A stretch of DNA of 64,000 nt, from assembly GCA_937877675.1 (NCBI GenBank), contig CALEIS010000135.1:1-64000 (forward strand), written 5' to 3'. This document shows, piece after piece, positions 54,895 through 64,000 of this stretch. This DNA comes from an uncultured Clostridia bacterium. GTDB lineage: Bacteria; Bacillota; Clostridia; Oscillospirales; Acutalibacteraceae. Position 1 is the stretch's first letter, and every line of letters begins with the position of its first letter. Both the position numbers and the translations under genes were made by a program. A model generated the notes under the pieces. It searched no databases and was not told where the DNA came from. It worked only from the letters and a program-made list of their open reading frames with translations.

Positions 54895-55728
54895 AGTTAT
54901 ATTTGTAATACCTTTATCACTATTTGTATAGAAATGAACACGAGTTGGTGTTGAACTCTTTTCTACCGTATTGAAAACAGTTATATTAGGCTATTCAAAC
55001 ATTTTATCTGAGTCCTTTTTATGAACTGAATGTGAGATTAGTCTTCCATAATCACTTATAACAAATCTTGCCTTATCATACTACAAATTGTTTATATACG
55101 TAGTGTCAATTACTTTATTATTATGGATAGCCTATATTGAAGTTATTTTATTTTCTGATGGGTCTATTGCAATGCCATAGTCATAAGCAAGTATAGAACA
55201 TTCTGATGAGTTTAGACCCACTAAAATAACAGTATCCATATCATCATCGTCATTTTTGTTTATATGAACAATAGGAACTACTTCTAAAGTAGATTCAAAA
55301 TAATATGTATTATTCTAAAATATGGGATACTATTTTAAATCCTAATTGATGAAATCTTGGGATGTAATATAACATTTATAACCTAAGTCCAAATCATTGA
55401 ATGAAACTTCTTTTGTGTTGGTAATAAATGTATGAATACCGTCATTTGACGTATGGATGTATTTGTTATCCATATTATAGTTAGCATCATGTTTGAAAAT
55501 TATTTCATTGCCTAAGAAATAATTGTTTAGATTAGTGACTAATGTTTTATTAGAAAACTTCTAATGTGATGCTTCTCCATTGTACGACCATTTTAGTGTA
55601 TTTCTTGAAACTTTTAGTTTATGGTCACGGAATCCAAAATGGTACTATTGTACTCCACTTCCTAAAGTGAAAGTGAGTACAATAGAATTTTTTGGGTTTA
55701 CTAGTTTTGCTGATTTGAAATTAGACAC
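54883..55728 (-). CDS. Tail protein, 281 aa (eight TAG codons)
   Basis: The frame from GTG at 55728 to TGA at 54883 contains eight TAG codons. The start overlaps the end of the upstream giant gene by eight bases. Beta-rich with many Asn, Tyr and Asp (TNTKEVSFNDLDLGYKCYIT, MDTVILVGLNSSECSILAYD). The second half could be a propeller or lectin-like domain. A tip or fibre-associated protein at the end of the operon is likely. Confidence 0.55.
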
Positions 55729-58700
55729 GGTATCCTATTACTCTAATTAAGAATTTGTCGTTAGAAGAACCACTAGGAGCATTTGCAACTCTAATTGCAA
55801 ATCCCTTGTTGTTATTTACAGATGTTTTGTGAAGAGGTACTTCTAATGTTTCACATCCGCTTGTCATTGAATTGTAAAGAAGTTTCTCATTGCCATTAAT
55901 GCAAGAACTCTCTTTCAATGTAGGTATTGAAGAACTTGAAGTATCTCCGTAAGGGAATGAATATGATGAAGTTATATCATGTGATAACTATTCATAGTGT
56001 CCTGCAAAGTATATAGAAATTGGATAATCAGCAGATGTTTGTCTGTGAACTTCCATGATAACAGATGAAGCATGGGCAGGGATTATAAATTTATTATCAT
56101 TACCTAAGAAATCACCTGTTGGGTATCTATATCCATTAGGATGTCCAGCAGCAGTTTTCATCATGTAGATGTCAACTACATTCATTGTGTATTTGACTTC
56201 TACAGATTGTGGAATTGAGATTTCACCACTTGAAACCCATGTAGTTATCTTATTTTTGCCTGTTTCGTTTACAGAACCATCTGCATTTGTCCATGAATAA
56301 GTTGTTGTCGTTTTACCGTCAGAAAGAACTACCTTTGAAACAATATAGTTATCATACTGGGAAATATCAAAAAGTGAAGATTGACCTGTACATCTATATG
56401 TTATAGTTGCATTATATGTCACATGTTTATCATTTACTATTTCAGTAATAGTTGTATCTTCTGAGAACTAATAATACTTACCATCATATATAATGGAATC
56501 TCTTATATCAAAGAGGGATGAAGTGTCAACCCCCATTATAGGATATATATAAAGGGCATCCAATTCATCTAATCTATCAACATTGAACTCATTTGTTTCT
56601 TTATTATATATTACGGTCAAATCGGTATCACTTACTTCTTTGAAAGCACCTTTTCTATCAATATAGAAAAGTCTTTTTATATCGTGAGGTAAAACTTGTT
56701 TTGACGAATAGCTTAGAATTGAATTGAGTGATACATATTTCGTGACACCTAACGATGTTGTAACTTTTAGTATATATGGTAATGAGTAATTTGTTGTATC
56801 ATCTTCTGTGAATAATTTACTGTTACAAATTGCCTTATATACAGTTGCACCAATTGTTGTGTCAGTTTTCAACAACACAACATCACCGTTTACATTAAGC
56901 CCATATGAATATTTTCCTGTCCCTGTAATTTTTTTATTATCAATTAGCGTTTGATATCTTGATTTTTTACTGGATGTGCTTATTTCTATTTTTGCGATAT
57001 ATTCACCCTAATCAAGATAAGAAGTCAAATCAATCAAATTACTTGTGTCATATATGTATGGAGTGAAGAAATACTGTTTTTGTTCAGAATCATATGTTTC
57101 ACCAAGAATGAAGAGATTCTCAACGTCTATGTTTTCTTTAGGTGTGTATATATTATTCTTTTTATCAAAGAAATTGAGATAAGAACCAGCTATAGTATAT
57201 GGTTTAGGAATTGAGAAATTACTTGACAAATCAGAAGGTTTTGATGAAATTGTTATCTAACTGTGGCTTATTTCCATTGATACATCATCTTCGGAAGGTT
57301 GTGGAGAAAGTAAAACATATTTCTTATCAGAACTCTTATACTGATAATATTTTTTATCACTCTATTTATAATATATGATGTTTGGAATCTGTGTGTCAGT
57401 TCCATAATACTCTGTTATGATATATCCATCATTATTTTTAGAATATACATCATTTTGAGTGATTTGTTTTGGTAACTCAACATCAAAGTCGATTGGAAGT
57501 GATGCGAGAACACGTGTACTACTTGTCGAATTCTTGATTTTACTTTCGTAAAAATCTTCTTTAATTGGGGAGAATGAAAGACCGTCAATTACAGGAATGT
57601 TGGAAGTAACTGTTGAAGATTCATATGTGTTGTTACCAATAACAGTAAGTACGTCCTAGAAATCTGATTGACCAACTGTTGTGTTATATGATTTTTTCAA
57701 GCAATGGAAGAATGGAGCAGTAAGCCACAACATTGTTGTTGTTGCTCTAGTTGGTGTTGATGTCGTTTCTTCTGCTATTGCTGCTGCTTCATCGCCCTAA
57801 TCAATGATTGGTGTTTTTTTAGTATTCCAACAAATAGGCATTGGTGTTCTAAGATAATTCAAACTTACGTTATCATTATTATCAAACTTTTCTATTTCAT
57901 GTTCTGCCTTAGCAGCATAAACCAAATCATACTATTCGGATATGGTAAGACTACCTGTATTATTAAATCCAAGCGTTCCCATATAATTCAACTAAGAAGG
58001 TGAGTTGATAAAGAATGGGTCATTATAACCAAATCCTGCTCCTGCACCTGTAACTAAAGCAGATTTAAAACCAAGTGCCAATTGACTTGATGAACTATTT
58101 TCAGGAGTAATGTGAAGAACTCTCTATCCTGTAATTGGGTTTACTAATCCATCTTTGAGTAGAATGGTGTAATTTGGGATATTTTGTTTGCGAATTGATA
58201 CTTTATATCCTGAATTACCATTTGAATCAACAGCAGGAATTAGTGTAAAAATTTTATCATAATTTGGGTCTGTGATGTTTTCAGTAGACTCAAAATTGAA
58301 GAACAAAGTATCGCTTGTACCTGTTGCCTTATCAGATAAAGTGATATTTTGAGGTAATGTCACTCTTTCGTGATTTAAACCAATAGAAGAAATGCTATTT
58401 TGCTAATCTTTCAAACAAACTCTCTTATTTTTTGTTTGAAATTGTTCTGAATCAAATGACGCAGTAAGGGTGGCAGCAGGAACAGACTTTACTTCCAAAT
58501 AATTATGTGACCAGTTACCATCATTACCTGTTGGAGAACCGTCTTCGTTATAATTATTAGTATCATATTTGAATGTTCTATCCTTATATCCGATAGTTAC
58601 ACCATCAGGTTCGAGAACTCGCATGATAACGTAACCGTCTCCATATATAGGATATTCATTTTCATTAAGATTGCTGTTATTATACAAAGGAGTTCTTCTT

Positions 58701-59335
58701 CTTTGTTCGTGAGGTTCTAATTTTTTACCATCCCTATCATAAAAAACTTCTCTTATCTTGTTTTCACCTTCGTCAATAAGTTTTCTGACAGGTTGTTCAG
58801 TCTAGTTTACTGTAATGTTTTTATCAAATAAGATAATGGCGTTGTTATATAAGTCGTATGTATAGTCACCTGAATAAACGCCATACTTCTCAATGTAATC
58901 AGATTTTTTATTCCATCCGTTTTTACCATTGTCTTCATCCTTTGTATTATCTCCATCACTTTGACGGAAACGAGATTTTCTACCAAATAATGCAAACTAT
59001 GTTTTATCTGTATTTGAGTCATATGTATCAAATTCATAACTCAATGGCTTAGCACCTGTCTTACCGCTTGATGATGAATGAATAAGAGGTTTAGAGTCAA
59101 TAAATCCAAGGTATTTATTACCTGTAAGAATACCACCAGAAACAGATTCAGAGTCGTTTTCAGTAGGAGTGTTTGTAAAATTTCCTACGAAAACTCTACC
59201 TGTGTCTCTTGTGAATGCCAATTCACCCATAGTGAATTTGCCAAGGTTTTCATTAGTTCTTTGAACTTCATAACCTTGAAGGATAGATTGTTTCAAAACT
59301 GTATCGTTATAAATCTGAATAGAATTAGAAGCCAT
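55721..59335 (-). CDS. Giant tail-fibre-type protein, 1204 aa (about 13 TAG codons)
   Basis: Exactly 1205 codons from ATG at 59335 to TAA. The N-terminus MASNSIQIYNDTVLKQSILQGYE with FTMGELAFTRDTGRVFVGN is the classic opening of phage tail-fibre or hyaluronidase-like trimeric proteins (a GELA-T-D-T-G-R-V-FVG motif). The remainder is repetitive beta sandwich-like sequence with Ser/Thr-rich strands. The 59346-59353 TATAAATA late promoter is just upstream. Likely a receptor-binding fibre or decoration of the tail. Confidence 0.7.
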
Positions 59336-59345
59336 GATTTTATAG

Positions 59346-59353
59346 TATTTATA
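59346..59353 (-). promoter_or_regulatory. T4-type late promoter
   Basis: Exact TATAAATA on the minus strand, ten bases before the ATG at 59335. Confidence 0.65.
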
Positions 59354-59354
59354 A

Positions 59355-62300
59355 TTATAGTTTTATAAGAGGTAGCATAGTGATGTGTTCTGGGGAGAAG
59401 AAGCCACAAGCTGCTTTATTTTTTGAAGAAGCATATGCTTTTTTGTTATCGTTGATTTTTTCGTATGAAATATCAATATGGTTGGTGAATGGAATTGGCT
59501 ATGAAGTCAATCCTCTATTGGGTTCAGCGGTATCAAAACGTGGGTCTTCAAAAGGTAATAAAGAATACCATGCTCTTGAGTGATTATTCACATATCTTTG
59601 TTTTTCTGATATGTCTTTTAATGGTATTTCATAATCATCAGGATTTTCATTTTCCCCAGGAGCAGCGAGACCAAGTGTTTCATGAGAAACATATGCACCA
59701 GGCATGTCATATTTTGGACGCAACTATGTTTCGATAGATTGATTCTATTTTTCTTCTTCTGTTTGGGTAGTTGATTGTACAAGTTCCTCTGTTAGAAGAT
59801 ATCTATAACCACCTGTTGTCCATCCATAAGGACGACCAATTTTACCATCGGGTATCTATGGGTTTTTTATTGTCAAAGGAATTTCATCATTCAATGGGTC
59901 TCTTTGCATAATTCTAGTTGGGACACCATTTACATTTATTTCTTCCATATCCACATGATACTGATTTATGATATAGTTTGGTTGACCATCAGTTTTCCAT
60001 TTTGGATTATCTTTTTTACCCCAACCACCTTTGTTTGGGTATTTCGTGTAATCGTGAAGAGAACCTGCATAATAAGTTGCAATATTTGGTACTTCAACTG
60101 AATATGGGCCGATTTCCCCCATGTTATAATGACTTCCTGAAAATGATTCAGGGTCTTTACAAAGAGTCTAACCGTCATATGTAGTAGTATTCAAATCATC
60201 CAGAATTGATTTACCACCGAATACAGCATGTCTATGTGGAATAGAAGCATGATTGTATTTTGATTTCCATTGCATTACTTTCTTAACCTTTTGTTTTTCT
60301 TCATCACATTCGAGATATCCTGCTGACCCAATAAATGCAGGAGTATCATCATCAGGTAACATATTTGGAACACAAAAATCATAATTCAAGAATGAATAAC
60401 AATATTGTAAAATCCAAGGGTCAAGAGAGTGAGCTGAGGAAAGGAATTGAATAAAGAATTGAACAACAGGAAGTTGATATACTTTCAATGTATCTATTAC
60501 CTTTTTATCCTATGAATCATAGAATAATATAGGTGAATTCATACTATTCACTTCCCTACCTATGTTGATTGAAACTATTTTTGTTTCACCATTCTTGTCT
60601 CTTTCGTTTGTTTTGAATGGTACAGATATTCCTTTTGGATGTCCTATGAAACTATTGAAAATATATTTCTAAGGGAACTTTCTCTGTTCAATAAAGCTAG
60701 AACTTGTACAGAAATCATCCAACTAAGATTTCGTTGGATATTTGTCATTTGTTTTGAAATATGATTTTACATAATCATATAAAATGTTTATTGACAACAT
60801 TGTTGCCAAGTCTTCTTGGAATAGAATATCGGTATCAGGACAATTACCAAAAACATTATTATCCTATACTTGATATATCCATGCAGGAGCACCCTACTAT
60901 TTCCATCCTTCGTGTTGATTATCAATATATTTGAATTGGTCGATAATACCAACTGATACGTTTTCAAGTTTAGCCCATTTTTCTTTGAAATCTTTGATTA
61001 GAACAGAAGGTGCATTACCAAGTTCTTGTAATTTTCTATTATACTATGAAGTATTGATAATCATTGCTCCATACTAATTGGTTATATAATATCTAGTAAT
61101 ACCATCAGAATCAACGTGTTTTTTGTAACGAGGGCGATTGAATAATTTTTCTTTTGGTGTATATTTGTAACCGATGGAGAAGAATAATTTAAAGAATCTA
61201 TCGAATGATTCTCTATTAGCGTTTAGGTCAGAACTACCAGTTTCAGGGAAGAACATTATTTTATAATTAGAACCATCACAAAGAAGATAATCTCTCTTAT
61301 ATAAAGGTATGATTTCGGAAAGATATGAGTTATCATCTTCCAATTTCATTGGGTCTGAGGCATCTTCGATAGTATCTTCGTTGTTACCTTTACCTTTTAG
61401 TCTGTTTTGTTTTCTGCAAGCACCTTGTAATGTATTTGCAAAGAATGGAGTTTGAACATTTGGTGTTTCTTCATTTGAATTTTCAGTTTTACCAGTTAGT
61501 GTTCTCATCTCAAGGATAGGTCTATTACCTGGGTAAGAAGTAGGTGTACAATCATCACCATCACCTGCTTCATCATAAGCTCTCCATTTATCCAATGAAG
61601 CATATTGCCAAATAACAGTACCACTTGGAACTTCAACTATATTACCGTTCAAATATTTTTGAATTGATTTCTTAATATACTATTTGAAGTTTGTGAAGTT
61701 TACGTGACAATCAAGAATGTCACCCTTATTATATGATTCTAATTTTGAATTATACCCTTTTGATAAATCAAATGTTTCAGAATTATCTATTTGATATATT
61801 CCGTTTTTTACATAATAATTGTTTACGTCAAAATCATTTTGTTGATACATCAACATATCATAATCCTCAATAGATTTTTTAGAATTGTGATATATCGTTC
61901 TAAGTTTTTTATATTTCTTATCTGTGCCAACTACAGGATTATACTATTTTAGAATTACAGGTCGAGTTTTGCCCTAATCCTCATAAACAGTTTCTTCGGA
62001 AATATAATTTTCCTTTTCGTATAAGTTTTCAATTATAAGTTGTGCTTCTTTTTCACCTGCTTCAATTATAAGAGTAGAAGCATTTACATTTGATTTTTTA
62101 TCATCTCTATGCTATTTGTTATTTCTTCCTATAAAAATCTAAGAAGTTTCATAGATAGGGAAATATCTTTCTTGATATATTGGATAAAACCTATATCCAT
62201 TTTGATATACAATTTTGTATTCATGGGAGTTACCATTTATTGCTTCATTAGAACCAATAGTAACACCCTAAATTCCTACATTCCAATTTAAATAGTTACC

Positions 62301-62606
62301 CATAGAGTCCGTCATTGGAACTCTTTTATTTTTCAATGGGTCGTCAGATATATAACGCTTTACAGAACCGTCACCTTTGAGCGAATGTTCCGCAGTTGGT
62401 GTACCTTTTTGCTTTGAATTCTACGAAGTGAGATTTATATTCACTTTCGCAGATGGTGTTCCGTAGTAAGTTGGATTAAGAAATCTATCAGTTTCACCCT
62501 ATATGAGGTCAATAATATGAGCTATACGAAGTATCCCTTTGTATGACTTGGCGATACTATATTCACCCATTATTCTGTTTTCTAATTTTGTTCTTTCCGT
62601 AGACAT
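59355..62606 (-). CDS. Giant tail protein, 1083 aa (about 20 TAG codons)
   Basis: Exactly 1084 codons from ATG at 62606 to TAA at 59355; about twenty TAG codons are read through. Alternating strands and loops rich in Tyr, Asn and Lys. There are peculiar segments with cystine-like spacing (LQYCYSFLNYDFCVPNM) and Asp-rich loops. No catalytic motif seen. It starts two bases after the stop of the gene upstream, showing one transcript. Probably a baseplate or fibre protein. Confidence 0.58.
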
Positions 62607-62608
62607 TG

Positions 62609-64000
62609 TTATATTCTAATTATTGGTATTAGGTTCATGTAGGAGGGATAAGGCCCATCGTTATTTATATATTCTTGAGTACCGTTATACGTTACAGGTA
62701 CGTGATGCTGTTGTCTCTTATACTCATAATTGTACTATTCATGTACGCCTTCTGAATTCAATTGAGGGTCTTTACCTGCTGCACGGAAAGCATTCCATTT
62801 ATCCATTACGTTATGGGCAATATAATATTTTGCTCCTTCGTCAAAATCGACATTTTTATATTGGTCAAGATGATTATTAGAGAATGATGGTCTGCCATAA
62901 ATTGACATCTCTTCAATGTTACCTACACCAAGATACTATGTATCTGTGTATGGAAGACTTGTCAAACATTGCCAAGAGTATGTTCCTCTAGTTTCAGGTT
63001 CATATGATTTATTACCATTACCAAAACTACCAATCTTGTAATGACCTATATCAGAACGACCAGAGTAACAATTTTCAGAATGCCAACCCTAACCCTTCGG
63101 GTGATTGTATGTGTAAATTGCAATACCAATACCACCAGCGAGGAATCCTGATAATCCGTAACCAAACAAATTACCACCCCAACCACATGCTTTCATAACT
63201 GCACCTGTTACCACACCACCTAATGTTAATCCTAATACTAGACCTAATACCAAACCGCAAGTTATAACTGATAAAACAAGCACCGCAGCGAAAAGCACTA
63301 CAGCAGCAAGAGCCTTAAGGAACTTTTTCCATTTTGATGGTTTTTTGTACCAGAATGTAATATGATGACTCCAGTTAGCAAACTGTGCTTTACCTTCATG
63401 GGAAATAGGAAGTCTTGCCTATGATTCATTTATCTTCATAGCCAATTGTCTTCTTATAAATTTTTCAATTTTGTGTCTTCTGAGGTTCTTATCAACTGAT
63501 GCTGAATTGATAACATTTGAGCCAGAGTTGGGGTCTACAGGATTTGACTAGAAGTTGAACTTGTCTGAGAAAGCATGAGGCATACCTGTAGCATCATAAT
63601 ATACATAACCACTTGAACTCCAACCATTTACTTCATATTGACCTATTGTTCCTCTGAATTTTGGGCCACCTACACTTTGATAACCTGTTGAATCTCTGAA
63701 AGGATTATAAATGTGTGAATTGAAAAGCATTATACCTGCATTAGGAACAGGGGTATAATTATCAAAATATGCTATGTTGTTTCTAAATGAATAGTTAGCC
63801 CAGTTCATACCACGTGATAAGTGGTAATCATATGGGTTTTCCCATAAGCAATTTTCAGCATCGAAAATAGTTGCTTTAGATGCAGCGTAGAACCATTGAA
63901 CTATTTTTTTAGACAAATCATCACCACCTTGACCACCTGAAATGTTTGAGAAAAGTTTGTGTCTGTGAGGGATGTATTCGCATGCCCATTCAAAACTATA
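62609..64000 (-). CDS. Tail protein, C-terminal part (partial, recoded)
   Basis: The gene enters from the right edge and ends at TAA 62609; 464 codons are visible with about five TAG. Near the middle of the visible part is a long hydrophobic, Gly-rich region (FLKALAAVVLFAAVLVLSV, then repeated LVLGL and GGVVTGAV and FLAGGIGIAIY), enough for two to three membrane spans. The flanks are soluble and aromatic. A membrane-active segment in a tail protein recalls tape-measure or hub proteins that form a DNA channel, though it could also be a buried glycine-rich core. Confidence 0.55.

Noticed and set aside
58807..59037. Separate small genes inside 54.9-64 kb and 15-22 kb
   Set aside because: Under the recoded frame each area is covered by a few large, exactly in-frame genes; the short frames are fragments or shadows.
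1..64000. CRISPR arrays, insertion sequences, integrase or attachment sites
   Set aside because: No regularly spaced repeats, transposase or integrase motifs were seen.

Overview
This window reads as part of a large tailed dsDNA phage (myovirus) with a T4-like core. It carries a T4-type replication and recombination set (UvsX, UvsY, UvsW, a gp41-type helicase, gp32, a sliding clamp, RNase H, primase, a gp62-like clamp-loader subunit). It also has a large terminase, a contractile sheath and a tube-type protein, plus very large tail or baseplate proteins and a phage GroEL. The reading frames only close if TAG is a sense codon. Many genes contain in-frame TAG, the fused frames continue recognisable proteins, and every gene I could close ends in TAA or TGA. 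Glutamine is the likely meaning (genetic code 15, known in gut phages). No suppressor tRNA or release-factor gene was recognised here. The host is not identified. Clean TTGACA-17-TATAAT promoters and several AGGAGG-type ribosome sites argue against a purely Bacteroidota-type promoter system.

Layout. 1-2.5 kb (minus): a deoxyribosyltransferase-like gene, a nicotinamidase fused to an acyl carrier protein, and small genes. 2.5-7.2 kb (plus): a tube-like protein, a head-targeted small protein and the tail sheath. 7.2-12.3 kb (minus): two PD-(D/E)XK-like proteins, a lipoprotein, GroEL, thioredoxin and a nucleotide kinase. 12.3-13.5 kb (plus): a RecB/Cas4-like nuclease and two small genes. 13.5-22.4 kb (minus): a PAS membrane protein and a TAG-rich structural operon. 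22.4-25 kb (plus): terminase and an acidic head protein. 25-31 kb (mostly minus): small early genes, a DinG-like helicase, GroES-like and gp62-like genes. 31-33.7 kb (plus): an aspartic-protease fusion protein. 33.7-35.4 kb (minus): small genes and a GIY-YIG protein. 35.4-36 kb: a probable structured RNA. 36-54.9 kb (mostly plus): recombination and replication genes. 54.9-64 kb (minus): four giant or large TAG-rich tail proteins, the first running off the window.

Three promoter classes can be read directly. Early: TTGACA-N17-TATAAT. Probable middle: AGAAC, exactly five bases, then TATAAT, 15 copies in front of replication genes and others. Late: a T4-like TAAATA element just upstream of structural genes. 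Many early and middle starts lie only 6-10 bases after the -10 box, so these mRNAs are probably leaderless. In-frame TAG is dense in tail genes and rare or absent in sheath, GroEL, terminase, UvsX and gp32.

The features most likely to be new are the AGAAC-N5-TATAAT promoter class, the structured RNA at 35.4-35.7 kb, the early/late pair of nuclease-like proteins (the late one with a head-targeting N-terminus), the protease fusion, and the nicotinamidase-ACP fusion.
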